The notes: generated from the letters alone by a model not told the origin. Counted from the first letter of the stretch, positions 1 through 8,749 are shown. The stretch is DNA of 59,865 nt from Gammaproteobacteria bacterium UBA1119 (GCA_002313255.1 DCBA01000100.1:1-59865); one strand, 5' to 3'. Translations and numbers: made by a program.

Positions 1-764
1 ATCAGGTCGTCAAAGAAATCCACGCCCTCGGATCCGACTCTATCTTCAACAACCAATCGATGCAGAAACCGTGCCCATCGAGCCAAAATTTCGACGAGAT
101 CCTCGTTGCGCAAGCTATCAACAACGTCGCTTACACTGTTCCGTCGATCCCTCGCAGCCTTGAGCGCAGGCCAGAGCGACTTTCTCTCCGCATGAATCGC
201 TTCAAGAACGTGAAAAGGCGCGCACCCGTATTCAATTAATAGCGGTTCAACCTCTTCAGCGGTTACGTCTTGCTCCAAAAGCCACCTCACCACAACCTCC
301 CGGGTTGGTCGTCTAATAGAAACTCGCTGGCAACGACTGATGACAGTGGGCAACATCACGCTCTTTGCTTCAGTTACCAATATCAGGTGGCTACCGAGCG
401 GCGGTTCCTCGAGGATCTTTAGCAATGCGTTCCCAGCGTTCAGGTTCATTTTCTGAGCGTCTTCCAGCACCACCACTTTCAAAGCCCCCGCCTGAGCGGT
501 TTGTTGCATAAAGTCGATGAGACTTCGAATCTGATCGACCTTAATGACTCCGTTTTCTGCTTCGATCCAACGAAAATCTGGATGAGCAATCGTACGCGGA
601 TCGCCACTACGATCTATCAGCATCAGCGCGATCTCGCCCGCTAGCTGCGCTTCTCCGCAACCACCCGGACCATCAATCAGTAGCGCGTGGGGTAGTCGTG
701 CAGTTGTGTTTAAAGAACTGACATAGTCGAACCCCAGCTGCATCCACGGCGCGAGTCCACTCAA
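1..764 (-). CDS. holB: DNA polymerase III subunit delta' (partial, C-terminus outside window)
   Basis: Clamp-loader subunit of the replicative polymerase, cytoplasmic. About 254 N-terminal residues are visible and the frame runs open off the left edge. The reading includes HALLIDGPGGCGE (P-loop region), HPDFRW, VDQIRSL and NALLKILEEPP, all typical of HolB/DnaX-family AAA+ proteins. I chose the TTG at 764, which overlaps the tmk stop (TTGA) and gives an N-terminus (MSGLAPWM) resembling E. coli HolB. Between the P-loop helix and HPDFRW there are only about 13 residues and no cysteines, so the four-cysteine zinc module seen in E. coli delta' is missing. It is the last gene of a translationally coupled mltG-tmk-holB run. 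Confidence 0.9.
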   Translation of the reverse strand, partial: MSGLAPWMQLGFDYVSSLNTTARLPHALLIDGPGGCGEAQLAGEIALMLIDRSGDPRTIAHPDFRWIEAENGVIKVDQIRSLIDFMQQTAQAGALKVVVLEDAQKMNLNAGNALLKILEEPPLGSHLILVTEAKSVMLPTVISRCQRVSIRRPTREVVVRWLLEQDVTAEEVEPLLIEYGCAPFHVLEAIHAERKSLWPALKAARDRRNSVSDVVDSLRNEDLVEILARWARFLHRLVVEDRVGSEGVDFFDDL

Positions 765-1387
765 CCCAAAGGCTCCATAAAGTTGTTGATGAGCTCCGCC
801 AGCCGCGACTGAACATCTTCCAACGATCTTGTCGCGTCAATAAGTACTGCCCGCTCCTCTCTTTCCACGATCGCAAGATAGCCGGCCCGCACCCTCGCGA
901 AAAACTCATTGTCTTCAGATTCAAACCGGTCGTGTTGTCGGTCAGCGATTCGCCCAAGTGCGATGTTCACCGGCGCATCCAAAAAGATCGTTAAATCGGG
1001 CCAAAGTGATCCTTGCGCAAACTCGGCAAGGCGCTCCAAAGTATCAAGCGGTACGCCACGACCGCCACCTTGATACGCGTATGTTGCATCGGTATATCGG
1101 TCACAAAGTACCCATCGTCCGTCATTCAACGCCGGTTCAATAACGGCTGACACGTGTTGAGACCGTGCGGCGAATATCAGCAACGCCTCCGTTATCGGGT
1201 CCATCGATTCATCGCGCATTTGAAGTAATACTTCTCTAACTTCTTCGGCGAGCGGTGTTCCACCAGGCTCGCGGGTCACCAGAACATCGATTCCTTTTTG
1301 TTCTAATGACTCGCGAAGGAACTCGATATTTGTGGTTTTACCGACGCCTTCAACCCCCTCCAACGTAATAAATCGACCACGGGTCAT
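761..1387 (-). CDS. tmk: Thymidylate kinase
   Basis: Phosphorylates dTMP to dTDP in dTTP synthesis. The 208-residue length is usual for the family. Visible motifs are the P-loop GVEGVGKTT near residue 11, TREPGGTPLAEEVRE with the DR(E/x)PGG-type signature, and CDRYTDATYAYQGGGRG, the DRY motif that holds the nucleobase and phosphate. The ATG overlaps the mltG stop as ATGA, and the stop overlaps the holB TTG start, so all three are probably translated from one message. This order (mltG-tmk-holB) is that of E. coli. Confidence 0.95.
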   Translation of the reverse strand: MTRGRFITLEGVEGVGKTTNIEFLRESLEQKGIDVLVTREPGGTPLAEEVREVLLQMRDESMDPITEALLIFAARSQHVSAVIEPALNDGRWVLCDRYTDATYAYQGGGRGVPLDTLERLAEFAQGSLWPDLTIFLDAPVNIALGRIADRQHDRFESEDNEFFARVRAGYLAIVEREERAVLIDATRSLEDVQSRLAELINNFMEPLG

Positions 1388-2379
1388 TGATCGCCCCGCA
1401 ACTGATATCGCCGAACCGCTTTCAAATGCGCATCGAGAGTATCCGAAAACTCAGAAGACCCATCTCCTCGGGCCACGAAGTAAAGGGCCGTCCCGGAACC
1501 CGGATGTGTGGCTGCGTGTATAGCCGTACGTCCTGCCGAGCCAATGGGAGTCGGCGGTAAACCGAGTTGAGTATAAGTGTTGTAAGGACCATCCTTTTTT
1601 AGGTCAGAACGCGTCAGGTTCCCATCGAACGCTTGGCCTAATCCGTATATAACCGAAGGATCAGTTTGCAGTCGCATACCCTGCTTTAATCGACGACTAA
1701 AAACGCCGCCGATCTTTCGTCGGTCATCCTCGATACTAGATTCTTTTTCAATGATAGACGCCAAAATAAGAACCTCATACGGACTCGTTAAAGGGAGGTC
1801 AACGGCACGATTTTCCCACGCGCTATTTAGCTGAAAGCGCATCCGTTCCCACGCACGAACAAGAATTTCGGATGCTCGATCACCACGGATATAGTGGTAG
1901 GTGTCCGGGAAAAATTGGCCCTCACCATGAGCGTCGGATAGTTCAAGCGAATTGAGAACATTAATCACGGTAGCGCTACCCAGGTCAAACAAGAGACCGG
2001 GTGAATTGAGAAGCTTGTTACGGGTGACCGAAAAGGTCTCGCCTTCAACGATCTGAATCGAATGCACCAATACATCGCCTGACGCGATCCGATCAAGAAC
2101 CTGATCCGGCGATTGGTTTGATTCGAAACGATATTCTCCTGCCCTCATCGAACCGGTCAATCCACGCATTAGACCCCTCGCCGTCAACCGGCGTGAGCTA
2201 TCGACGATTCCATTGGCGCTAAGTCGGTGGCCGATGGTCGAAAAACTCTCCCCTCTCTCAATGACTAGGGTTACCGGGGAATCGAGCGCGACCGGACGTC
2301 CAGCCCAGCTTTCCATGAACCAACACGCGCCAAGAACGACGATAGAGATAGATGCGAGTACAGCGATTGTTCGCCGCAA
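1384..2379 (-). CDS. mltG: Endolytic murein transglycosylase MltG (YceG)
   Basis: Inner-membrane lytic transglycosylase that cleaves nascent peptidoglycan strands. Visible are one N-terminal membrane helix (ASISIVVLGACWF), the FFPDTY segment, the catalytic-glutamate motif LASIIEKES, RLQTDPSVIYG and YNTYTQLGLPPTPI, all close to E. coli MltG. The frame is open further upstream into fabF (to 2544). I prefer the TTG at 2379 because GGAG lies 7 nt before it, it starts directly at the membrane helix, and it gives 331 residues against about 340 for the family. A GTG at 2421 is the alternative. pabC, which sits between fabF and mltG in E. coli, is absent here. Confidence 0.9.
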   Translation of the reverse strand: MRRTIAVLASISIVVLGACWFMESWAGRPVALDSPVTLVIERGESFSTIGHRLSANGIVDSSRRLTARGLMRGLTGSMRAGEYRFESNQSPDQVLDRIASGDVLVHSIQIVEGETFSVTRNKLLNSPGLLFDLGSATVINVLNSLELSDAHGEGQFFPDTYHYIRGDRASEILVRAWERMRFQLNSAWENRAVDLPLTSPYEVLILASIIEKESSIEDDRRKIGGVFSRRLKQGMRLQTDPSVIYGLGQAFDGNLTRSDLKKDGPYNTYTQLGLPPTPIGSAGRTAIHAATHPGSGTALYFVARGDGSSEFSDTLDAHLKAVRRYQLRGDQ

Positions 2380-2473
2380 TATTTCGCTCCAATTCTTTGC
2401 CCTCAGTAACGATCGTGCCACGTTGCAACGACCGAGGGGAGATATAAAAGGAGCAATCGAAGAACGTGCCCTA

Positions 2474-3706
2474 CTACAGCCGCGAAAAGATGAGCGTTCC
2501 GTTAGTTCCGCCGAACCCAAACGAATTTGAGAGCGCAGCATCAATCGTCATATCACGCGCGGTATGAGGTATGTAGTCGAGATCACAATCATCGCCGGGG
2601 TGATCGAGATTAATAGTCGGCGGAGCAACTTGGTGACGTAGTGCCAGTGCACAGACAGCTCCCTCAACGGCCCCAGCCGCACCCAAGAGATGGCCGACCA
2701 TCGATTTAGTCGAACTAACGGCAACTCGCGTGTTGGTCCCAAAGACCGTCTTAATTGACTTCGTTTCAGCAACGTCGCCTTGCGGAGTCGAGGTCCCGTG
2801 GGCATTGATGTATTGGATTTGATCCGCGTTCATATTGGCATCTAACAGTGCGTTCGTCATCGACGCCACTGCGCCGCGACCATCATCCGGCGGACTGGTA
2901 ATGTGATGCGCGTCGGCGCTCATGCCAAACCCGCTTAACTCACAGTAGATTTCTACCCCGCGAGCTTTCGCCCTTTCATACTCCTCGAGAACCATCACTC
3001 CAGCACCATCGCCCAGAAGAAAACCATCGCGGTCCCTATCCCAGGGGCGACTCGCACGTTCAGGATCTTCGTTTCGACTGCTTAGCGCCTTCATGGATGT
3101 GAAACCCGCAATGGTAACTGGTGAAGTCGCCCATTCCGCTCCGCCCACCACCATAACGTCTGCGTCACCATGCTGGATCATCCGCGCCCCGAACCCAATG
3201 TTGTGTGTGCCGGTCGTGCAAGCAGTTACGATGGCGATATTCGGCCCGCGAAATCCATATCGAATCGATAAACTGCCGGAAATCATATTGATCACACTGG
3301 CGGGCACGAAGAAAGGTGATACCCGTCTTGGACCACGTTTCAGGAGTGTCGAGTGCGTGTCTTCTATTGTGTTGATACCGCCGATACCGGAACCGATCGC
3401 TATACCAACTCGATCTCTTTCCGCCATGTCTGCGATTCCGGCGTCGTCGATCGCTTGAACCCCAGCGGCAATTCCCAGCTGTATGAATACATCGATTCGT
3501 CTCGCTTCCTTCCGATCCAGGTATTGTTCAATGTCAAAGTTCTTGACGCTCGCTCCGATCTTGACGCCGAAGTCCGAGGTGTCGAAATGTTCGATCAGAT
3601 TGCCACCACTGCGCCCTTCTAGGGCGCTGGCCCACGTCTCTTCGACCGTATTCCCGATGGGCGTTATTAAGCCCATTCCAGTGACAACGACTCGGCGTTT
3701 ATTCAC
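2474..3706 (-). CDS. fabF: Beta-ketoacyl-ACP synthase II
   Basis: Condenses malonyl-ACP with acyl-ACP in fatty-acid elongation. The Cys-His-His triad is intact: Cys163 in VTACTTGTHN (same numbering as E. coli), His in INAHGTSTPQGD and His in VGHLLGAAG. The start is a GTG giving MNKRRVVVTGMGLITP and 410 residues, with GGA nine nt upstream; an in-frame TTG lies eight codons further up (3730) but would add a non-conserved tail. It follows acpP by about 100 bp, probably in the same operon (fabD-fabG-acpP-fabF). Confidence 0.95.
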   Translation of the reverse strand: MNKRRVVVTGMGLITPIGNTVEETWASALEGRSGGNLIEHFDTSDFGVKIGASVKNFDIEQYLDRKEARRIDVFIQLGIAAGVQAIDDAGIADMAERDRVGIAIGSGIGGINTIEDTHSTLLKRGPRRVSPFFVPASVINMISGSLSIRYGFRGPNIAIVTACTTGTHNIGFGARMIQHGDADVMVVGGAEWATSPVTIAGFTSMKALSSRNEDPERASRPWDRDRDGFLLGDGAGVMVLEEYERAKARGVEIYCELSGFGMSADAHHITSPPDDGRGAVASMTNALLDANMNADQIQYINAHGTSTPQGDVAETKSIKTVFGTNTRVAVSSTKSMVGHLLGAAGAVEGAVCALALRHQVAPPTINLDHPGDDCDLDYIPHTARDMTIDAALSNSFGFGGTNGTLIFSRL

Positions 3707-3802
3707 GGTTTCGATTCCATGTCCACGCAAATACTAATCTGAATTGCGGAGAAAAAAGCCGCTAAGACGGACGCGGTTCCCAAAAGATTTTCCTGCCCCA
3801 AT

Positions 3803-4036
3803 CTATTGATGGGCAAGAATATAATCGACCGCTTCTTTTACAGTGGTGATGTTTTCGGCTTCTTCATCCGAAATTTCAGTTTCGAATTCCTCTTCGAGCG
3901 CCATTACGAGTTCAACCGTATCCAAGGAATCGGCACCCAAATCATCGACAAACGATGCGTCGTCCTTAACTTCTTCTTCTTTGACCCCCAATTGTTCACA
4001 GATGAGTTTCTTTACGCGTTCTTCGACATTGCTCAT
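3803..4036 (-). CDS. acpP: Acyl carrier protein
   Basis: Small acidic carrier of growing acyl chains, 77 residues, the standard length. Ser37 in [18 protein letters not shown] is the phosphopantetheine attachment site. An AGGGAGA-like ribosome site precedes the ATG. It lies between fabG and fabF, the usual gammaproteobacterial position. Confidence 0.97.
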   Translation of the reverse strand: MSNVEERVKKLICEQLGVKEEEVKDDASFVDDLGADSLDTVELVMALEEEFETEISDEEAENITTVKEAVDYILAHQ

Positions 4037-4128
4037 TTATTTCTAGTCTCCCTATCGGATTACAAGGGTGCAGGGCGGCGGTATTCTAGTGAATCTTTTG
4101 TCGTTTTTCACGCTCGAACGAACCGCGA

Positions 4129-4860
4129 TCAGGCCGAGTAGAGCCCGCCATTGACGTTCAGTGTTTCGCCCGTGATATAGCCCGCATCTTCGCTAACTAG
4201 AAACGATACGGCCGACGCCACGTCTCGTGGAGATCCGATCCGGCCGAGAGGGATCATCGCGGCCAAATTATCCACTTGCGCATCGCCCAGCGCGGCGGTC
4301 ATATCGGTGTCAATGAAGCCAGGGGCGACGCAGTTCACCGTGATACTTCGCGAACCCACTTCTTGCGCCAACGCGCGGGTAAATCCTTCAATCCCTGCTT
4401 TGGACGCTGCATAGTTTGTTTGCCCGGGATTGCCCATGCGACCCACCACCGAGCCCACGTTAACGATTCGGCCCCAACGGGCTTTAATCATTGAACGCAA
4501 CACCGATTTACACAGGCGGAAAGTGCCGGCGAGATTGGTTTCGATCACGTCATCCCACTCGTCATCCTTCATGCGCACGAGCAAGCTATCACGCGTAATT
4601 CCCGCATTGTTAATGAGGACCGCGACATCGCCGCAACGCTCGAAAATCCGTTGGACCGAGGCTTCGACCAACGCACTATCTTCGACGCGCATCATTAAGC
4701 CAATACCACGATCGCCAAGCCATCCTTCTATGTTTTCGACTCCGCTATCGGTCGTCGATGTACCAACCACGAAGAAACCATCGTCCGCGAGGCGTTCGGC
4801 AATACTCTTTCCGATCCCACGACTCGCTCCGGTAACAAGTGCCGTACGATCAATACTCAT
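4129..4860 (-). CDS. fabG: 3-oxoacyl-ACP reductase
   Basis: NADPH-dependent reduction of 3-ketoacyl-ACP. SDR fold with TGASRGIG (cofactor-binding glycines), NNAGITRDSL, and the catalytic Ser137, Tyr150 and Lys154 (in GSVVG and YAASKAG). The length is 243 residues, as usual. The start codon overlaps the fabD stop by four bases (ATGA), so the two are translationally coupled. Confidence 0.96.
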   Translation of the reverse strand: MSIDRTALVTGASRGIGKSIAERLADDGFFVVGTSTTDSGVENIEGWLGDRGIGLMMRVEDSALVEASVQRIFERCGDVAVLINNAGITRDSLLVRMKDDEWDDVIETNLAGTFRLCKSVLRSMIKARWGRIVNVGSVVGRMGNPGQTNYAASKAGIEGFTRALAQEVGSRSITVNCVAPGFIDTDMTAALGDAQVDNLAAMIPLGRIGSPRDVASAVSFLVSEDAGYITGETLNVNGGLYSA

Positions 4861-5783
4861 TCGATCTCCCCGAGCGCTACTGACAAATCGTCAACGCTAC
4901 CGATCGCAAACGCTTCAGCGTTGCGATCAATTCGGCGGAGCAGACCCGTCAGCACCTTACCCGGACCACACTCCACAACCGTCGTCGCCCCACCGGCAAG
5001 CATAGTCGCTACGCATTCGCTCCAGCGAACAGGCGTCGATAGTTGACGTACGAGACAATCTCGAATTCCAGCGGGATCCCTCGCCAAGCTTGCATTGACA
5101 TTGTGAATCACGGGTATACCCGGTTTTTTTATCTCGACATCATCGAGCAGGCTCTTCAGCTCTCCTGCTGCCGACGTCATCAGTTGGCAATGAAACGGAC
5201 CACTCACGTTGAGTTTGACCGAGCGCCGCGCGCCTGCTTCGGAGCACTCCGAAATGGCGTTATCTACTGCTAAAGACTCCCCGGAAATGACCACCTGGCC
5301 TGGCGCATTCATATTTGCTGCCGATACGACCCCGTCTACCCCATCACAAATCGAAGACACAAGCTCATCGTCTAGACCGAGTATCGCAGCCATTGCACCT
5401 TGACCGTCCGGAACAGCGCTCTCCATAAGCTTCCCCCGCTCATGCACGAGGTTCACTGCGTCGTTGAATCGCAGAGAACCCGCCGCGGTAAAAGCCGAGT
5501 ACTCTCCCAAGCTATGCCCCGCCATAATGATCGGAGCGGCGCCTCCGCGCGCGCCCCAAATTTCAAAGAGCGCGACCGAAGCCGCCAGTAGAGCTGGTTG
5601 CGTCACGGATGTTTGATTTAACCGGTCCTCCGGGCCATTCCTGATAACCTCGCCAAGGTCAAAACCAAGAGTTTCCGAAGCTCCGGCGAGCCGGTCATTC
5701 AAGATAGGCTCGGTGGCCCGTAGGTCGTCCAACATACCCACCTGTTGGGCACCTTGCCCCGGAAAAACGAATCCAATCCCCAC
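4857..5783 (-). CDS. fabD: Malonyl-CoA:ACP transacylase
   Basis: Loads malonyl groups onto ACP. FVFPGQGAQ at the N-terminus, the nucleophile Ser91 in AGHSLGEYSAF, and a downstream GPFHCQL histidine match FabD; 308 residues is normal. The start is GTG with a strong AGGAGG ten nt before it. It appears to be the first gene of a fabD-fabG-acpP-fabF transcription unit, because a perfect TATAAT lies upstream (5959-5964) and fabH/plsX, which normally precede fabD, are not present. Confidence 0.95.
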   Translation of the reverse strand: MGIGFVFPGQGAQQVGMLDDLRATEPILNDRLAGASETLGFDLGEVIRNGPEDRLNQTSVTQPALLAASVALFEIWGARGGAAPIIMAGHSLGEYSAFTAAGSLRFNDAVNLVHERGKLMESAVPDGQGAMAAILGLDDELVSSICDGVDGVVSAANMNAPGQVVISGESLAVDNAISECSEAGARRSVKLNVSGPFHCQLMTSAAGELKSLLDDVEIKKPGIPVIHNVNASLARDPAGIRDCLVRQLSTPVRWSECVATMLAGGATTVVECGPGKVLTGLLRRIDRNAEAFAIGSVDDLSVALGEIE

Positions 5784-5958
5784 TTGCGCTTCCCCTCCTG
5801 TTTAATCGCGGCAAAACATGCTCATGCACTGGAACCTGACCAGGGACTACCGAATGATTCGAACGCTTTTCCAATTGTGCCCGCAAAACCGATCTGTTGC
5901 CGCACACGCAGCGTTCTCACCAGCGCCCCTCGAATCCGACAAAAGTCGCACTGGTACG

Positions 5959-5987
5959 ATTATAGGACTGTGCGCGCCCGAGAATCG
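5959..5987 (-). promoter_or_regulatory. Candidate sigma-70 promoter for fabD-fabG-acpP-fabF
   Basis: A perfect TATAAT on the minus strand (5964 to 5959) lies about 175 nt upstream of the fabD start. The hexamer 17 bp further up is CGATTC, a poor -35, so the promoter may be weak or activator-dependent. It would separate fab transcription from yceD-rpmF. Confidence 0.4.
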
Positions 5988-6002
5988 GCGCATAAGAAAT
6001 GG

Positions 6003-6028
6003 AAAAACATTCGCGGCGAGGTCGCCGC
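6003..6028 (-). terminator. Candidate intrinsic terminator after rpmF
   Basis: On the minus strand GCGGCG-ACCT-CGCCGC forms a six-base-pair GC-only stem with a four-base loop, followed after four bases by a short T run (TTTTT). It lies about 70 nt past the rpmF stop. The T run is short and displaced, so efficiency is uncertain. Confidence 0.4.
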
Positions 6029-6098
6029 CACCGGTGTAGATCGGAGGCTATTCGGGTTGCAACTACGCTCGCACGATGCCGACCTTCGAACTAGAATC

Positions 6099-6275
6099 TC
6101 AGTCCTCGGTGTCGACGACTTTACGGCCCCGATAAAAGCCATCCGAAGTCACGTGGTGGCGTCGATGTGTCTCACCTGTCGTGACGTCGACGGATAACGA
6201 CGCTGTTTTAAGCGCGTCGTGTGAACGACGCTGCCCACGCCTTGATCGGGTTACTTTGTTTTTTTGAACCGCCAT
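6099..6275 (-). CDS. rpmF: 50S ribosomal protein L32
   Basis: 58-residue ribosomal protein beginning [20 protein letters not shown], the bL32 N-terminus. The C-terminal part ([19 protein letters not shown]) is also typical. No zinc cysteines are present, as in other gammaproteobacterial L32. The ATG overlaps the yceD stop (TGATG), and GAGAGGA lies just upstream, so yceD and rpmF are coupled as in E. coli. Confidence 0.96.
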   Translation of the reverse strand: MAVQKNKVTRSRRGQRRSHDALKTASLSVDVTTGETHRRHHVTSDGFYRGRKVVDTED

Positions 6276-6808
6276 CAACATTCCTCTCTATTCAAGTTCT
6301 TGAGGGCCCGCAAACCAGCAAACGGACGAGATGTGTCGTCTTCGTCAACATCCGCCCCGAGAGAAAGCGCCCGGGGCGCGTTCGGGCAGTCTAACTCAGT
6401 TGCACAAACCCTGGCTGGTATACTCATAATTAAGTCGTCTTCCACGATTTCAACTATTGGTATCGGACCCGCGTCGATCACCATAACGTCCAATGCCGGC
6501 ATCAGCTCCGTTAACTTTTTTTCCGATACTGTGAGCCTTAAGTCAAGATCGGCCACAATTTTTTGACTCACGTCTTCGAGACATCGTTGGCATTCGAGGA
6601 CCGCGTCTACGCACACAACGCCGCTCACTCGAACCAATCCATTGCCATCTGGTTCAAAGGTTAGTTCGACTTCAACTTCAGCATCCGGTTTACCGATTAA
6701 TGGCGCTAATCGTTCAAACGCGGAAACCGGGACTCGACCAACCCAGCTGCCTGCATGTTCCGCTACGTCGTGCGGATCTAACGAAGCTCTTTTGTCCGAT
6801 CTGGCCAT
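6275..6808 (-). CDS. yceD: YceD family protein (DUF177), 23S rRNA accumulation factor
   Basis: DUF177 protein needed for normal 23S rRNA levels in plants and bacteria. Visible motifs are the CQRC pair in [10 protein letters not shown] and the C-terminal ELDCPNAP segment. The ATG at 6808 gives 177 residues (E. coli 173) and places eight residues before LDPHDV, close to the E. coli spacing. A TTG at 6847 would add 13 residues. It is immediately upstream of, and overlaps, rpmF. Confidence 0.9.
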   Translation of the reverse strand: MARSDKRASLDPHDVAEHAGSWVGRVPVSAFERLAPLIGKPDAEVEVELTFEPDGNGLVRVSGVVCVDAVLECQRCLEDVSQKIVADLDLRLTVSEKKLTELMPALDVMVIDAGPIPIVEIVEDDLIMSIPARVCATELDCPNAPRALSLGADVDEDDTSRPFAGLRALKNLNREEC

Positions 6809-6898
6809 AGGGCGCGGGATAATAAGGAGCCGCGGAAAGTCTGTCAAAGAACCTATTCCAAACTCGACGACGGTGCGCGCGCGCGCCTACACTTGGCG

Positions 6899-7477
6899 AT
6901 GCAACTCATTTTAGGATCTTCGTCCCCCTATCGTCGTGCCCAACTAGCGACCCTCGCGTACGTCTTCGATACCGACGTTCCAAATATTGACGAAGCCCCA
7001 CAACAAGAAGAAATCCCTTTTGATTTAGTCTCTAGATTGGCGAGAGAAAAGGCCCAAGTCATTGCCCAACGCCATCCTCAGGCGGTTGTGATTGGTGCCG
7101 ACCAGGTTGCGGCTGTGGGCGTCGCAACTTTGGGTAAACCCCTAACAGTAAAGCGAGCGATCGAGCAGTTAACAACGCTGTCTGGTCAATCCGCCGAGTT
7201 CCTGAGCGCCATCTGCGTCGTCGAGCCGGGTGGAAGGATTCATTCGCACGTGGAACCAACCAGAGTGACCTTTAGGGGTCTCGCAGTCGACGAGATCGAA
7301 CAATACGTCGCATTGGATCAACCGTTAGATTGTGCCGGCGGGATTCGGTCGGAAGGCTTAGGTTTGCACTTGATAGAACAAGTTGAGAGCAAGGATCCAA
7401 GCGCCCTGATCGGCCTTCCGTTGATCGCGCTTTCAAAAATATTACGCACCATCGGTATTAACCCGCTAAGCAATTAA
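6899..7477 (+). CDS. yceF: Maf-family m7GTP pyrophosphatase YceF
   Basis: Nucleotide pyrophosphatase of the Maf family, YceF branch. Visible are LGSSSPYRR near the N-terminus, the catalytic aspartate in VIGADQV, GKPL, and CAGGIRSEGLGLHLIEQVES followed by DPSALIGLPLIAL, which match E. coli YceF rather than YhdE. I use the ATG at 6899; a TTG two codons earlier is possible and no clear ribosome site is seen. It is divergent from yceD and its stop overlaps the convergent rluC stop by four bases. Confidence 0.92.
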   Translation: MQLILGSSSPYRRAQLATLAYVFDTDVPNIDEAPQQEEIPFDLVSRLAREKAQVIAQRHPQAVVIGADQVAAVGVATLGKPLTVKRAIEQLTTLSGQSAEFLSAICVVEPGGRIHSHVEPTRVTFRGLAVDEIEQYVALDQPLDCAGGIRSEGLGLHLIEQVESKDPSALIGLPLIALSKILRTIGINPLSN

Positions 7478-8367
7478 TCGTCCCCTCCCATCAAATGACT
7501 CCACGTCTCAAGAAACGTTTCGTCTGGATCTGCATCAAAACGACGCCCGTCGGGCAGCTTTAGGCTACTCGAATGAAGCATCATACGCGGGACATCGGGT
7601 CCATTAAGCTGATATTTGTTGTCGCCCACTACGGCATGGCCTTCAGCCGCTGCGTGTACCCGGATCTGGTGCGTGCGGCCGGTATGCGGGTATACCCATA
7701 GCCGAGTCACCCTCGCTCCTCGTTGTTGAACCTCAAAATCAGTCCGGGCCTTGTCACCATGAAGATCGATGCGAACCCGACGTTCACCGGATTGAAGAGT
7801 ATGACGCCGCAAAGAATGCCTGACGGTACGTAGCCCCTGAGGCCAATCTCCCGCAACGACTGCGTCGTAGCGTTTTTTTACTCGAGCCTCTCGAAACGCG
7901 GCATGTAACTCCAGCAACATTCGTCGAGTCTTTGCGATCAGCATGCATCCAGATGTATCCCTATCGAGCCGATGCACTAATTCAAACGTAACGTCTGATC
8001 GGGTTTGCCGCAGAATCTCGATGATCCCGTGTCGAATACCACTGCCACCGTGCACGGCGACACCGACCGGTTTATTGAGTACCAGTAATTCTTCATCTTC
8101 GTAAATGATCGCTCGGCGTATTTGATTAATAGTCGCCTCGCCGATATGAGATGCATTACGGCTGTCGATTCGTACCGGAGGTATGCGTAATCGATCACCT
8201 CTCTGCAATCGGTAGCTCACCCCGACTCGACCGCTGTTGATCCTCACCTCACCTCGCCTGACCATCTGATATATCCGGCTTCGCGGTACGTTCTTCAGCT
8301 CTCGGTGGAGAAAATTATCGAGCCGCTGACCTGCGTGTTCTTCGATCACAACGTGCCTTACCGGCAT
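7474..8367 (-). CDS. rluC: 23S rRNA pseudouridine synthase RluC
   Basis: Makes pseudouridines in 23S rRNA. An N-terminal S4 domain (EEHAGQRLDNFLHREL... and YQMVRRGEVRIN) is followed by the catalytic domain with HRLDRDTSGCML, whose aspartate is the nucleophile. I chose the ATG at 8367 (297 residues), with GGGA eight nt upstream; the ATG at 8400 lacks a ribosome site and would overlap the rne promoter. It is divergent from rne, as in E. coli. Confidence 0.94.
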   Translation of the reverse strand: MPVRHVVIEEHAGQRLDNFLHRELKNVPRSRIYQMVRRGEVRINSGRVGVSYRLQRGDRLRIPPVRIDSRNASHIGEATINQIRRAIIYEDEELLVLNKPVGVAVHGGSGIRHGIIEILRQTRSDVTFELVHRLDRDTSGCMLIAKTRRMLLELHAAFREARVKKRYDAVVAGDWPQGLRTVRHSLRRHTLQSGERRVRIDLHGDKARTDFEVQQRGARVTRLWVYPHTGRTHQIRVHAAAEGHAVVGDNKYQLNGPDVPRMMLHSSSLKLPDGRRFDADPDETFLETWSHLMGGDD

Positions 8368-8384
8368 CGTAATTTCCCAGCAGA

Positions 8385-8413
8385 TTGAAGCACTTAACAT
8401 ACACTGTTATAGT
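8385..8413 (+). promoter_or_regulatory. Candidate sigma-70 promoter of rne
   Basis: TTGAAG (8385-8390) and TATAGT (8408-8413) are separated by exactly 17 bp. Transcription would begin near 8420, giving a leader of about 400 nt before the rne ATG, comparable to the roughly 360-nt E. coli rne leader. Confidence 0.6.
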
Positions 8414-8481
8414 TCTTCCGCCGAACCTTGCCACTTTTTATTTGCGGTTAGAACGTACAGGAAACAAAGGTCCGAGCCGGT

Positions 8482-8496
8482 GGTGGTAAATCACCG
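8482..8496 (+). repeat. Leader repeat copy 1 (GGTGGTAAATCACCG)
   Basis: First of two identical 15-nt copies in the rne leader. It contains a GGTG...CACC inverted repeat with a six-base GTAAAT loop; upstream CGGTG at 8478-8482 offers an alternative pairing with CACCG. Confidence 0.7.
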
Positions 8497-8625
8497 TACA
8501 AAGAGAAACAACAATACATGTGGGCGCCTGGCGCGTCTGAGAAAAGATACATTTTTACATATCGCTCGAAACGCGAATTTTGGAAAGAACAAACTGACAG
8601 CTCGCACAGCACAAATTGCTAGGCG

Positions 8626-8640
8626 GGTGGTAAATCACCG
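8626..8640 (+). repeat. Leader repeat copy 2 (GGTGGTAAATCACCG)
   Basis: Second identical 15-nt copy, 144 nt downstream of the first and inside the same rne leader. Two exact copies in a short leader suggest a shared protein- or RNase-recognition hairpin. Confidence 0.7.
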
Positions 8641-8724
8641 ATGACGCAAAGTGCGGATTCGGTAATGCCGAGGAAGAAGAGGTAAGACGACAGTCGTTAC
8701 TGATTAATGGCTAGCAGCCTGGCT

Positions 8725-8749
8725 ACGTGACTTTCCGTGAAGGTCGCGT
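8725..8749 (+). promoter_or_regulatory. Strong hairpin in rne leader
   Basis: Bases 8725-8735 pair with 8739-8749 (11 bp, two G-U pairs) around a CGT loop. It lies about 70 nt before the rne start codon and is the most stable simple stem I find in the leader. Confidence 0.55.

Larger units (their letters stand above)
5784..6098. other. Gene-free spacer where plsX and fabH normally lie
   Basis: The 315 bp between rpmF and fabD contain no reading frame I can match to PlsX or FabH, only short unconvincing frames on both strands. What can be seen is a candidate terminator after rpmF (6003-6028) and a candidate promoter for fabD (5959-5987). In E. coli and most relatives plsX and fabH fill this gap (about 2 kb). 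Confidence 0.6.
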
